A DNA stretch of 64,000 nucleotides from Micromonospora sp. WMMA1363. GTDB taxonomy: Bacteria; Actinomycetota; Actinomycetes; Mycobacteriales; Micromonosporaceae. Under the pieces are notes generated by a model, which worked only from the letters and a program-made list of their open reading frames with translations, searched no databases and was not told the origin of the DNA. The stretch lies in contig NZ_JAUALB010000001.1 of assembly GCF_030345795.1 (NCBI RefSeq), positions 2,782,001 through 2,846,000 on the forward strand, written 5' to 3'. The translations under genes were made by a program, and so were the position numbers. Each line of letters starts with the position of its first letter. The stretch's first letter is position 1. Below are positions 46,420 to 56,085 of this stretch, in pieces.

Positions 46420-46451
46420 ACGCCGGCCCCCGCGTCTCCGGGAGCCGGCGT
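46420..46451 (-). terminator. Hairpin after the CBS-domain gene
   Basis: Arms acgccggc and gccggcgt (46420-46427 and 46444-46451) form an 8-bp stem with a 16-base loop, 15 bases beyond the CBS gene stop. Confidence 0.5.
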
Positions 46452-46465
46452 GTGCGCGGCGGACA

Positions 46466-46882
46466 TCAGTTGTTCGGGTCGTCGGCGCTGATGTCGGCCA
46501 GCACGGACTGCGGTTCGCGCTCGACCGCCAGGTCACCCATTGACACCAAACCCACCAGCCGTCCGTCGTCGACCACGGGCAGCCGGCGTACGGCGTAGGT
46601 GCGCATCAGGTCGGCCGCGGCCACCGCGTCGTCGTACTGGCTCACGGTGATCACATCCCTGGTGGTGACCTGGTTCAACCGGGTCGCGGCGGGGTCCATG
46701 TTCTCCGCCACCGCCCGCACCGTGATGTCGCGGTCCGTCACGATACCGACCACATCGTCACCATCGGTTACGACCACATCGCCGATGGCGCTGTCCCGCA
46801 TTTCCTGGGCCGCCGCGACGAGTGTGTCGTTGCTGTCCATGGTGACCAACCGGGTCGTCATGAACTCTCCGACCGTTGTCAT
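46466..46882 (-). CDS. CBS-pair protein
   Basis: A 138-residue cytosolic protein made of two CBS motifs (TVGEFMTTRLVTMDSNDTLV, VVGIVTDRDITVRAVAE; DVITVSQYDDAVAAADLM, RLVGLVSMGDLAVER). Stand-alone CBS pairs bind adenosine nucleotides; many in actinobacteria are hypoxia- or stress-induced. The ATG follows gggaggagcacc. Nearest upstream gene on the same strand is the PPOX protein. Confidence 0.93.
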   Translation of the reverse strand: MTTVGEFMTTRLVTMDSNDTLVAAAQEMRDSAIGDVVVTDGDDVVGIVTDRDITVRAVAENMDPAATRLNQVTTRDVITVSQYDDAVAAADLMRTYAVRRLPVVDDGRLVGLVSMGDLAVEREPQSVLADISADDPNN

Positions 46883-47065
46883 GGTGCTCCTCCCTCGGTG
46901 TCGGCACCACGGTCTACCCGCCCCGCCACGGCAGGTAACACGGGCCCGGAGCACGCCCGCGGCACCGGGCCGGACCGGAACGCGGACCCGCGGCGGGAGC
47001 CACGCCGAAAGGCAGCCGGCCGGCGGCGGGAGCCACCCGTCGTCGGACGAGGCCGGCCGGGCCGC

Positions 47066-47506
47066 TCAGCCCCGCGGAGGTACGCCGTACACCCGCTCAA
47101 CATGCAGACGGAGCACCAGCCGGCGATCCGCGACCATGGCACGCCGGAAGTCGTCCCAGTCGGGGTGTTCGCCCTGCACCGCGCGGTAGAGCAGGATCAA
47201 CTCCTCGACCGTCTGGACGTCCGGGCGCTCGGCCACCGGGGTCAGCTCAGCCCGCCCCTCCGCCACCGCGTATGCCCAACCGTCCGCGCTGCTGACGTGG
47301 AAGCTGGCGCGGGCATCCCGACGCAGGTTGGTGGTCTTGGCCCGGCCGTCGGTGATCGACATGCGGATCACCCGGGCATCGCGGTCGAACGCGTACATCA
47401 CGGTGGACAGTTGCGGTCGACCGTCCCGCTTGATCGTCGCCAGCACGCCGAGCCGGCCGCCGGCGATGAGTTCGGTCAGGTTCTCGGGGATCTGGTCGTC
47501 GGCCAC
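47066..47506 (-). CDS. PPOX-class flavin/F420-dependent oxidoreductase-like protein
   Basis: A 146-residue split beta-barrel (GGRLGVLATIKRDGRPQLSTV, ASFHVSSADGWAYAVAEGRAEL, MVADRRLVLRLHVERVYG). The family binds F420 or FMN and reduces small substrates; the cofactor cannot be fixed by eye, but the Micromonosporaceae make F420. GTG at 47506 has ggagg seven bases upstream. Confidence 0.9.
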   Translation of the reverse strand: MADDQIPENLTELIAGGRLGVLATIKRDGRPQLSTVMYAFDRDARVIRMSITDGRAKTTNLRRDARASFHVSSADGWAYAVAEGRAELTPVAERPDVQTVEELILLYRAVQGEHPDWDDFRRAMVADRRLVLRLHVERVYGVPPRG

Positions 47507-47744
47507 ACGGTCCTCCGTCGTTCGTCGGATCGGGACTCCATCTCACCCCGCCGCCGACGATCGCGCCAGGTGGGACGGCGAGCCGCGAGCACAGAAGTGG
47601 CCCGACGCCCGATGTACCGGGCGGCCGGCGGAGCCGAACCCCGATGCCCGTGTCGCGTGCTGGCCGATGCGGTGAAGACGCATCCGACAGCGCCGGAACC
47701 CGGCGCCGGTGCTACCGGGTCGATCGGTGCCGACCGGAGCGGGC

Positions 47745-49067
<1,323 letters not shown>

Positions 49068-50414
49068 TCAGGGGGTCGATGTGACGATCTCGGCCAGGTC
49101 GGTGACGGTGAGCTCGTCGCGGATCAGGGCGGCGTCGCCCTCGATCACCAGGGTCAGGGACTCCGGGTGGAGGTGGGTGGCGGCGGCGGCCGAGACCTGG
49201 TCGACGTCCGCGGCGAGCAACGCCTCGCGCAGCCGGGCGTGGTAGTCGTCGGGCAGCTCGTGGACGACCAGGGTGGCCAGCGCCGCGGCGATCGCCCGTG
49301 GGGTCTGCAACTCGACCGAGAGCTGACCGGCCCGCCAGGACCGCGCGACCGCCAACTCCTCCTCGGTGACCCCGGCCTGCTGGGTACGGGTGATCTCGCC
49401 GACCGCCTCCACCAGGGCCGGCGCGGTCACCGCCGTCTGCACGTTGGAGCTGACCGCGAACCGCCCGAACCGGCGGGACGCGGCGAAGTCGGCCCGAATA
49501 CCGTAGGTGTAGCCGTGCACCTCGCGGATCAGATGGTTGAGCCGGGAGGTAAAGGCGCCACCGAGTACGGTGCCGGCGAGCGTCATCGGCACGTGGTCGG
49601 GGTGGGCGCGGTGCGGCGACGGATGTCCGAGCCGCAGCGTCGACTGCACCGAACCCGGCCGGTCGACCAGGATGATCCGGCGGCCGTCGCGCGGCGGCAC
49701 CGCGATCGGGCCGCCCCGGTCCGGCGGGCCGCCACCCGTGCCGGCGAAGGCGGCCGCCCCGAGCCGGTCCAGGTCGAGACGGTCCAGATCGCCGGCGACC
49801 ACCAGGGTGCCCGGCCGGATGAACCACTCCGAGTGGAAGACCCGGACGTCCTCGACGTCCAACGCGGCCACCGAGTCCGGGTCGCCGTACAGCGGGCGAC
49901 CCCAACGGTTCTCCACGCCGAACAGGTCGGCGCGCAGCGCCGCCTCCGCCCGCGGCCCCGGGCTCGCCCAGTCCATCCGCAGGGCCGTCGCCTCGTCGTC
50001 GCGGACCCGCCGGACGTCGTCCGGGTCCAGGCGCGGGGTCCGCACCGCCTCGGCGAGCAGCTCCACCGCGGCGGGTAGCCGGTCCACCGGGACCTGCACG
50101 CTCACCTGGAACGCGTCCCAGTCCAACCCGATCACCAGCTCGGTGCCGAGCGCCTCGATGGCCAGGGCGTACGCCGTGGCGTCGCGTTGGGCCGTCCCCT
50201 CCTCCAGGGCCTTGGCCAGCACCGCGCCGAGCCCCTCCTTGCCGCCCGGTTCACGCCCGGCGCCCGCGTCGAGCAGCAGCAGCGCGACGGCGAGGGTCTG
50301 CCCCGGCAGGTGCGCGGCGACCACCTGCCCACCCGCCACGCCACGCCGGATGACCTGGGGGAACCGGTAGGGGCGGGCGGCTCCCGGGCCGGGACGGGTG
50401 GTGGTCGGCGTCAT
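49068..50414 (-). CDS. M16-family peptidase homologue lacking the zinc motif
   Basis: A 448-residue M16-fold protein (AHLPGQTLAVALLLLDAG, GGAFTSRLNHLIREVHGYTYG) without the HXXEH zinc motif: the matching region reads LGAVLAKALEEGT. It has the conserved R-x-Y-type element near the C-terminal half. The ATG overlaps the stop of the upstream M16 gene, which does have the motif, so the two probably form an active/inactive heterodimer like mitochondrial processing peptidase. Confidence 0.9.
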   Translation of the reverse strand: MTPTTTRPGPGAARPYRFPQVIRRGVAGGQVVAAHLPGQTLAVALLLLDAGAGREPGGKEGLGAVLAKALEEGTAQRDATAYALAIEALGTELVIGLDWDAFQVSVQVPVDRLPAAVELLAEAVRTPRLDPDDVRRVRDDEATALRMDWASPGPRAEAALRADLFGVENRWGRPLYGDPDSVAALDVEDVRVFHSEWFIRPGTLVVAGDLDRLDLDRLGAAAFAGTGGGPPDRGGPIAVPPRDGRRIILVDRPGSVQSTLRLGHPSPHRAHPDHVPMTLAGTVLGGAFTSRLNHLIREVHGYTYGIRADFAASRRFGRFAVSSNVQTAVTAPALVEAVGEITRTQQAGVTEEELAVARSWRAGQLSVELQTPRAIAAALATLVVHELPDDYHARLREALLAADVDQVSAAAATHLHPESLTLVIEGDAALIRDELTVTDLAEIVTSTP

Positions 50415-51703
50415 GAGGTCTCCTCGGGCAGGTAGGTCAGGGTCACCCGGTCCGCGTCGGCGAGCACGTCGGCGGCCACGTCGGCGATCTGCTCGGCCGT
50501 AACGGCCAGCCAGGCGGGCAGCCTCTCGGCAGCCCTCGCCGGGTCGCCGAACTGGGTGGCGTACCGCCCGAGCAGGTCCGCCCGCCCATCCACAGTGGAC
50601 ATCTGTCGCCACCACGCGGTGCTCAGCAGGGCCTTCGCGCGGTCCAGCTCGGCGGCGGTGACCGGCACGGTGGCCAGCTCGTCGACCACCTCGGCCAGCC
50701 CGGCGGCCAGCTGCTCGCCGGTCACACCGGGCCGGGCGGTGGCCGTGGCGATCAAGGGCGCCGGGGCGTGCGCGAGGTCCACCCCGTACGCCCCGACCAG
50801 GTCCGGCTGGGCGAGCCGCTCGCCGTCGGCGAGCCGCTGGTAGAGGCGACTGCCCCGGCCGCTGCCGAGGACGGTGGCGAGCACGGTCACCACGTCGTAC
50901 CCGGGGCCGCCGAAGGGGTGGGTACGGTGTGCGATGTACACCCGGGGCGCCGGGACCTCGGTGACGACCCGCTCCGCCACCGCCGAGCCGGTTGCCGGGA
51001 CGTGCCGGCCATCCGGCGCGGCCGGGATCTCGGGCCGGGACGGGATCGCGCCAAAGTACTTGTCGGCGAGGGCGAACACCTCGGCGGCGGTGGCGTCACC
51101 GACCACGGTGAGCACCGCGTTGTTCGGGGCGTAGTAGGTCGTGTGGAAGGCCTGGAAGGTGGCGAGGTCGGCCGCGTTCAGGTCGGCCATCGAGCCGATC
51201 GTCGCGTGGTGGTACGGGTGGCCGGGCGGGTACAGCAACGGCAGCAGCCGCAGCCACGCGTCACCGTACGGGACGTTCTCGTAGCGCTGCCGCCGCTCGT
51301 TCTTCACCACGTCCCGCTGGTTGTCCAGGGTCTCCTCGGTGAGCGCCGGGACGAGGCCACCCATCCGGTCCGCCTCCAGCCAGAGCGCCAGTTCCAGGTG
51401 CTCGGCGGGAACGGTCTCGAAGTAGTTCGTACGGTCCGGGTTGGTGGTGGCGTTGAGTGACCCGCCGCAACCCTGCACCAGCTTCATGTGCTCGGTCTTG
51501 GCCACGTTGACCGAACCCTCGAACATCAGGTGTTCGAAGAGGTGGGCGAAGCCGGTCTGCCCCGCCGGCTCGTGGCGGGAGCCGACGTCGTACCAGAGGT
51601 TCACGGCCACGGCCGGGGCGGTGCGATCCTCGCTCACCACCACGCGGAGGCCGTTGTCCAGTCGGGTCGTCTCGATGGGCCAGGGATAACCGCTGTCGGG
51701 CAT
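50411..51703 (-). CDS. M16-family zinc peptidase
   Basis: A 430-residue active M16 peptidase: the inverted zinc motif is in FAHLFEHLMFEGS (HXXEH), with the distal Glu in the ALTEETLDNQRDVVKNERRQ helix. C-terminal half contains GSGRGSRLYQRL. Cytosolic or secreted location cannot be told; no signal peptide is visible. Confidence 0.93.
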   Translation of the reverse strand: MPDSGYPWPIETTRLDNGLRVVVSEDRTAPAVAVNLWYDVGSRHEPAGQTGFAHLFEHLMFEGSVNVAKTEHMKLVQGCGGSLNATTNPDRTNYFETVPAEHLELALWLEADRMGGLVPALTEETLDNQRDVVKNERRQRYENVPYGDAWLRLLPLLYPPGHPYHHATIGSMADLNAADLATFQAFHTTYYAPNNAVLTVVGDATAAEVFALADKYFGAIPSRPEIPAAPDGRHVPATGSAVAERVVTEVPAPRVYIAHRTHPFGGPGYDVVTVLATVLGSGRGSRLYQRLADGERLAQPDLVGAYGVDLAHAPAPLIATATARPGVTGEQLAAGLAEVVDELATVPVTAAELDRAKALLSTAWWRQMSTVDGRADLLGRYATQFGDPARAAERLPAWLAVTAEQIADVAADVLADADRVTLTYLPEETS

Positions 51704-51832
51704 GGCACGACGCTATCCGATCGCACGGGCGGAAGGTGCCGTGCGGGCCGCCGTGGCTGGCGGGGTCACGCGGCGCGCTTCGCCGGCGCGATGGTCGGTG
51801 CCGGTCGCGGGCGTCGGGGCGCACCGAACGGC

Positions 51833-52048
51833 TCAGTCCTGGGGCTCGGCGGGGGTGACGGTCTGGTCCGACGTGCGGCGCTCCAGGGCGGTGTCGGGTG
51901 CGCCGTCCCGGCTCTCCTCGCGGGTGTCCGACTCGGCGAGGATGGCCTCGGCCTGCGCCTCCGGATCCGCGCTGCCGACGGCCACCTCCTCCGGCAGCAG
52001 ACGCGCGCGGGACTCGAGCCGCTCCTGGTCGCTTCGCTCTGCGCTCAC
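51833..52048 (-). CDS. Small acidic hypothetical protein
   Basis: A 71-residue, Glu/Ala-rich, probably disordered protein (ERLESRARLLPEEVAVGS, EAQAEAILAESDTREESRD). GTG at 52048 is chosen; an upstream ATG frame is low-complexity. The pattern LLPEE....AEAILAESD is seen in small actinobacterial proteins of unknown role. Confidence 0.6.
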   Translation of the reverse strand: MSAERSDQERLESRARLLPEEVAVGSADPEAQAEAILAESDTREESRDGAPDTALERRTSDQTVTPAEPQD

Positions 52049-52088
52049 GCCGGCTGCATACCCCGCCCCTGCCGTCGCACGCGGGTCC

Positions 52089-52150
52089 GGAAGGGACCCT
52101 CTCAGCGGGCTGTCCGCGTTGACGCCTCCGCGTGGTCGAGGGTCCCTTCC
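52089..52150. terminator. Long-loop hairpin downstream of the PhoX-like gene
   Basis: Arms ggaagggaccctc (52089-52101) and gagggtcccttcc (52138-52150) pair perfectly over 13 bp around a 36-base loop. It lies immediately beyond the PhoX-like gene stop on the minus strand. The arms resemble those of the hairpin at 43689-43732. Confidence 0.65.
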
Positions 52151-52156
52151 CACCGC

Positions 52157-53311
52157 TCAGGAGCGGAACGGTCCGCGCACCTCGTACGTGATGCCGCCGG
52201 AGGACGAGCCCGAGGTGCCCCGCTGCGACGAGAAGTAGAACCGGGTGCCGTCGGGCGAGAACGCCGGACCGCAGATCTCCGACGACGACTGACCGGTGAT
52301 TCGCAGGAACGGAGCGACCACCTCGTCCGGCGTGATGATGTTGATCTCCATGTTGCCGCCGTCCTCGGCCACGAACAGATCACCGGAGCCGGCACCGGTG
52401 ATGTTGTCGACCCCGGTCAGCGGGGCGCTCCCGGAGACCAGCGAGTCGTCGTACGCCAGGTCGATGCGCTGGTCGACCGCGTCGTACGCCCACACCCGGT
52501 TGTCACCCTTGGTGGTGAACCAGCAGGTCCCGTCGGCGTACCAGCAGCCCTCACCGCCGTTGAACTTCTTCGCCCCGGAGACCTGGTAGCGGGTGTACCT
52601 CGGCGATCCGTCCGGGTCCGGCACCCGGGCCCAGGTCACCGGGCCGCTGGTCGCGCTGCCGGCGACCAGCACCTCCAGCGTGCCGGAGGAGAGGTCGCCC
52701 CAGGTGGTCGGGCGGAACCGGTAGAAGCGACCGCTGCTCTCGTCCTCGGTCATGTAGATCACCTGGCGATCCGGGTCGCACGCGGCGGCCTCGTGCTTGA
52801 ACCGCCCCAGCGCGGCCCGCCGCACCGCGGCCGTGCCGCCCTGCGGGTACGTCTCGTAGACGTACCCGCGGCTGACCTCCTCGCAGGAGAGCCAGGTCCC
52901 CCACGGCGTCGCACCGCCCGCGCAGTTCTTTCGGGTGTTCGACAGGATCCGGTACGCCGAGGCGATGCTGCCATCGGCGTTGAACCGCAGCGCCGACGCA
53001 CCGCCACCGGGATTGATCTCGGAGTTCGAGACGTAGATCCAGCCGGCACCGGCGGCGAAGCAGGCCCCGCCGTCGGGCGCGTAGTGCCAGGTGTAGGACG
53101 TGCCGGCGACGGTCTGCCGAGACCGGGCGACGATCCGGCTGGTGAAGCCGGCGGGTAGCTGGATGCCCTGGGCGTCGGCCGGCTGGAGCGGTCCGTACGG
53201 GCTGGTGCCGGGTTGGGCCGGCGCCGCGGTCGCGGCGCCGACCCAGAGGCTGCCGGAGAAGGCAGCGGCGCCGCCGACGACGCTGGCGCGCAGGAGAGTA
53301 CGACGATCCAT
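52157..53311 (-). CDS. PhoX-family (DUF839) alkaline phosphatase-like secreted protein
   Basis: A 384-residue protein with a twin-arginine-like signal (DRRTLLRASVVGGAAAFSG) and a beta-propeller of the DUF839/PhoX type: YVSNSEINPGGGASALRF, WLSCEEVSRGYVYE, RFKHEAAACDPDRQVIYMTEDES, and NITGAGSGDLFVAEDGGNME. PhoX enzymes use calcium and iron to release phosphate from esters outside the cell; a phosphate-regulation (PHO) box was not identified upstream. It might be a lactonase-like relative instead. Confidence 0.85.
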   Translation of the reverse strand: MDRRTLLRASVVGGAAAFSGSLWVGAATAAPAQPGTSPYGPLQPADAQGIQLPAGFTSRIVARSRQTVAGTSYTWHYAPDGGACFAAGAGWIYVSNSEINPGGGASALRFNADGSIASAYRILSNTRKNCAGGATPWGTWLSCEEVSRGYVYETYPQGGTAAVRRAALGRFKHEAAACDPDRQVIYMTEDESSGRFYRFRPTTWGDLSSGTLEVLVAGSATSGPVTWARVPDPDGSPRYTRYQVSGAKKFNGGEGCWYADGTCWFTTKGDNRVWAYDAVDQRIDLAYDDSLVSGSAPLTGVDNITGAGSGDLFVAEDGGNMEINIITPDEVVAPFLRITGQSSSEICGPAFSPDGTRFYFSSQRGTSGSSSGGITYEVRGPFRS

Positions 53312-53447
53312 CGGGGGAACCTCCGGGGGGCACGACGAGTGGTGAGGCCGAAACTACCGTCCGTTTCATCGATGCAGGTGAACGTGCGGCGAGGCTTTCC
53401 GGACGACGGGGTGAGCCGCCGCCGTCGGATCGGGTACGCTAGTCGGC

Positions 53448-53513
53448 GTGACGCGCTCGTATCGATGGTTTAGGCAGCCGGCTCGACCAGCCGGTGACCT
53501 CATCGTGAGCTGA
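53448..53513 (+). CDS. Aromatic leader peptide of DAHP synthase attenuator
   Basis: A 21-codon frame starting GTG at 53448 and ending TGA at 53511-53513 encodes TRSYRWFRQPARPAGDLIVS after the start. Codons for Tyr, Trp and Phe (tat 53460, tgg 53466, ttt 53469) lie within four positions. A -10-like TACGCT at 53435-53440 would start transcription at or next to the GTG, so the leader may be leaderless. It precedes an attenuator structure and DAHP synthase, the first enzyme of aromatic amino acid synthesis; stalling for any of the three amino acids would fit ribosome-mediated attenuation. Confidence 0.85.
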   Translation: MTRSYRWFRQPARPAGDLIVS

Positions 53514-53562
53514 CGTCACCGCATCGAGCCGGCCGGGCAGGAGCTTCCGTTCCTGCCCTTTT
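53478..53562 (+). promoter_or_regulatory. Transcription attenuator (alternative hairpins) upstream of DAHP synthase
   Basis: Within and after the leader codons, CCGGCT (53478-53483) can pair with AGCCGG at 53489-53494 or with AGCCGG at 53527-53532, and GGTGAC (53493-53498) can pair with GTCACC (53515-53520). The last hairpin (53535-53558) with its T-run is the terminator. Which pairings exclude one another was judged by eye only; the full antiterminator was not proven. Confidence 0.65.
53535..53562 (+). terminator. Intrinsic terminator of the aromatic attenuator
   Basis: Stem gggcagga (53535-53542) / tcctgccc (53551-53558), 8-base loop, followed directly by tttt: a rare classical T-tailed terminator in this GC-rich DNA, 65 bases before the DAHP synthase start, so it must be conditional. 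Confidence 0.85.
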
Positions 53563-53626
53563 GCGTACGAGCAGCCGGCTCGTCCCGGGCGCCGGCCCCG
53601 GGCACGGTCGGCGGAAGGATGCCACC

Positions 53627-54709
53627 GTGACGACCCCGGAGACGGACCGGGTCAGCGATCAGCGGATCGACCGCGTTGTACCGCTGACCACCCCGGCGCT
53701 GCTGCACCACGAACTGCCCCTGGACGACGAACTCTCCTCGGCCGTGCTCACCGGCCGGCGCGCGGTCGGGCGGGTGCTCGACCGCACCGACGACCGCCTG
53801 CTGGTCGTGGTCGGCCCGTGCTCGGTGCACGACCCGGCCGCCGCTCTCGACTACGCCCACCGGCTTCGCGAGGTCGCCGATCGGCTCGCCGACGACCTGC
53901 TCGTCGTGATGCGCGTCTACTTCGAGAAGCCACGCTCGACGGTGGGCTGGAAGGGGCTTATCAACGACCCCGGGCTGGACGGCTCCGGCGACGTGAACAC
54001 CGGCCTGCGCAAAGCCCGTAGGCTGCTGCTCGACGTGCTGCGGCTGGGACTCCCGGTGGGCTGCGAGTTCCTGGACCCGATCTCCCCGCAGTACATCGCG
54101 GACACGGTGGCGTGGGGCGCGATCGGCGCCCGCACGGTGGAGAGCCAGGTGCACCGGCAGCTCGCCTCCGGCCTGTCCATGCCGATCGGCATGAAGAACC
54201 GCCCCGACGGCAGCGTCTCGACGGCGGTGGACGCCATCCGCGCGGCCGGCGTGCCGCATGTCTTCCCCGGCATCGACGTCTCCGGCACCCCGGCGATCAT
54301 GCACACTCGGGGCAACGCGGACGGCCACCTGGTGTTGCGCGGCGGCGGCGGCCGGCCGAACTACGACGCGGAGTCGGTGGCGGGAGCTCTGGAGCTGCTG
54401 CGAGCGGCCGGCCTGCCCGAGCGGCTGGTCATCGATGCCAGCCACGCCAACAGCGGCAAGGACCACCGCAACCAGCCGCTGGTGGCCGCCGACGTGGCCG
54501 CCCAGCTTGTGGCCGGGCAGCGGGGCATCGTCGGGGTGATGCTGGAGAGCTTCCTCCTGCCGGGCCGGCAGGACCTGGACCCGACCCGCGAGCTCACCTA
54601 CGGCCAGTCGATCACCGACGCCTGCATCGGCTGGGACCTGACCGACCAGGTCCTGACCGACCTGGCCGCGGCCGTCCGCACCCGCCGCCCCACCCCCGCC
54701 CTGCCCTGA
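53627..54709 (+). CDS. aroG: 3-deoxy-7-phosphoheptulonate synthase, class I
   Basis: A 360-residue AroF/G/H-type DAHP synthase condensing phosphoenolpyruvate and erythrose-4-phosphate. Landmarks: VVVGPCSVHDPAAALDYA, RVYFEKPRSTVGWKG, GARTVESQVHRQLASGLS, VIDASHANSGKDHRNQ and the C-terminal YGQSITDACIGWD. Class I enzymes are usually feedback inhibited by one aromatic amino acid. GTG at 53627 follows aaggatgcc. Expression is probably governed by the leader peptide upstream. Confidence 0.95.
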   Translation: MTTPETDRVSDQRIDRVVPLTTPALLHHELPLDDELSSAVLTGRRAVGRVLDRTDDRLLVVVGPCSVHDPAAALDYAHRLREVADRLADDLLVVMRVYFEKPRSTVGWKGLINDPGLDGSGDVNTGLRKARRLLLDVLRLGLPVGCEFLDPISPQYIADTVAWGAIGARTVESQVHRQLASGLSMPIGMKNRPDGSVSTAVDAIRAAGVPHVFPGIDVSGTPAIMHTRGNADGHLVLRGGGGRPNYDAESVAGALELLRAAGLPERLVIDASHANSGKDHRNQPLVAADVAAQLVAGQRGIVGVMLESFLLPGRQDLDPTRELTYGQSITDACIGWDLTDQVLTDLAAAVRTRRPTPALP

Positions 54710-54727
54710 CTCCTCGACCCTCGGCCG

Positions 54728-54774
54728 GTTGGTCGGGAGGTTCCCGTGCCGGGCACGGGAACCTCCCGACCAAC
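54728..54774. terminator. Perfect 22-bp-stem hairpin after DAHP synthase
   Basis: Left arm 54728-54749 (starts gttggtcggg) and right arm 54753-54774 are exact reverse complements with a three-base loop, 18 bases after the stop codon. No T-run. It is the longest perfect hairpin in the window and likely a terminator. Confidence 0.75.
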
Positions 54775-54824
54775 GAGGTCGGCCGGGTGCGTTTGGCGGG
54801 GCGGCGGTCGGGTAGGCGACGGAC

Positions 54825-55061
54825 GTGACCGACAACCCACCCGTGACCGAGGCGCCCGGGACCGAGTCGTCCCTCCGGCGCCTCGACGACCTGCTCGAGG
54901 ACCTCTACCGCGGCCAGGAACGGATCAGTCAGAGCGACATCTATCGCCGGGCCGTCGCCGCGGAGATGCCGGCGGAGCTGCTCACCCGGATCGCCGCGCT
55001 GCCCGAGGGCGAGTACTCCGTCGACGAGGCGGCCGACGTGCTCGGCGGTTCGCTCACCTGA
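54825..55061 (+). CDS. Small conserved-looking hypothetical protein
   Basis: A 78-residue acidic helical protein (SLRRLDDLLEDLYRGQERIS, then YRRAVAAEMPAELLTRI and GEYSVDEAADVLG). It resembles small actinobacterial proteins of the DUF2795/DUF6-like helix kind, but no firm family can be given. GTG at 54825. It precedes another small gene by about 70 bases. Confidence 0.65.
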   Translation: MTDNPPVTEAPGTESSLRRLDDLLEDLYRGQERISQSDIYRRAVAAEMPAELLTRIAALPEGEYSVDEAADVLGGSLT

Positions 55062-55129
55062 CGTCGCGGGCCGCTTTCGCCCGACCGATCGCACCGGACC
55101 CCCACACGCTCGGCGCGAAGGAGAGCGAC

Positions 55130-55336
55130 ATGCCCCAGCACGAGAAGCAGCCCGGGGAACACCACGAAAAGCTCGCGGCGCTCGGCCAGCCGCCGGGCGA
55201 CCGGGACACGCTGCCGGAACCGGACTTCGCCAACGAGCACGACCGCACGGCCGTCGACCGGGACGTCATCACCGGCGAGGACGTGGACGTGCGGGAGACG
55301 GAGGCTCCACGCGGCTGGTCCGGCGAGGAGAGCTGA
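55130..55336 (+). CDS. Small hydrophilic hypothetical protein
   Basis: A 68-residue, charged, probably unstructured protein (HEKQPGEHHEKLAALGQPP, ..DRDVITGEDVDVRETEAP). The ATG follows aaggag at a good distance. It is unlike known enzymes; stress-related small hydrophilic proteins look similar. Confidence 0.65.
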   Translation: MPQHEKQPGEHHEKLAALGQPPGDRDTLPEPDFANEHDRTAVDRDVITGEDVDVRETEAPRGWSGEES

Positions 55337-55406
55337 CCGGCGTGCGGACGGGTCGGCGCCCGGCCCCGTCCGCACGCCGGGGGTCTGGTTCGCCCACGAG
55401 CCGGGG

Positions 55407-55444
55407 ATCGTTCGAGCTGGGGACCGCATCGTTCGAGCTGGGGA
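55407..55444. repeat. 17-bp direct repeat containing a gttcga half-site
   Basis: The sequence atcgttcgagctgggga is present at 55407-55423 and 55428-55444. Each copy contains gttcga, half of the actinobacterial SOS-box consensus, but not the full palindrome. Confidence 0.7.
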
Positions 55445-55486
55445 TCCTGGCGGGGGACGCTACCGGCGGCCGGGCCCGGCCACGGC

Positions 55487-56017
55487 TCAGTGCTCGCCAC
55501 CGCCCTCGGCGACACGCTGCGCCACCGCGTACGCCATCTGGAGGAAGTCCGACGCCGTCACGGCGGTGAGCGCGGTGGCGACGAGGCGGGTCAGCCGTGG
55601 CACCAGCACCAGCCCGCCGGTGAGCCCGGTGGCCACCCAGACGGCCAGGCAGAACGGGCAGCTCACCAGTTCCCCGATCGCGTGCCGGGTGGAACTGCCC
55701 GAGTCGCGGACCGCCTCCATCACCTCGCCGCTGCCGATCGGCTGTGTGTACCGGGTGAACGGCGCCCGCAGCGGACTCGTCACGGCGTCCTTGGCGAGCA
55801 ACCGGCTGAGCTTGTGCGTGGCGACGCAGAGCAGCATCACGTCGGCGAGGGCCGGCCGCCGCGGCACCGGCCGGCCGGTGACCTTCACCAACGCGGCGAG
55901 ACTCGCGGTCACACCGGCGTACGTGCCCATGGCCACGAGGTAGCCGCCGAGCGGTCGGTATTCATGCGGCGCGTACGAACGGCGCAGACGCGCCACCTTC
56001 TCCTTCAGGTGGGTCAC
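55487..56017 (-). CDS. DUF1360 family membrane protein
   Basis: A 176-residue protein with hydrophobic helices at about 22-45 and 130-155 and a conserved ALADVMLLCVATHKLSRLLAKD core. A Cys pair occurs in ELVSCPFCLAVW. DUF1360 proteins are related to sporulation protein YjcA/CotX-like genes of unknown biochemical role. GTG at 56017 with gaggga upstream is chosen over an upstream start of low-complexity coding. Confidence 0.85.
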   Translation of the reverse strand: MTHLKEKVARLRRSYAPHEYRPLGGYLVAMGTYAGVTASLAALVKVTGRPVPRRPALADVMLLCVATHKLSRLLAKDAVTSPLRAPFTRYTQPIGSGEVMEAVRDSGSSTRHAIGELVSCPFCLAVWVATGLTGGLVLVPRLTRLVATALTAVTASDFLQMAYAVAQRVAEGGGEH

Positions 56018-56085
56018 CCGGTCTCCCTCTTCCTGTTTCTCCCGGTGCCGGCCAGCCGACACGGCCAGCCACACCCCTGCGCGGC

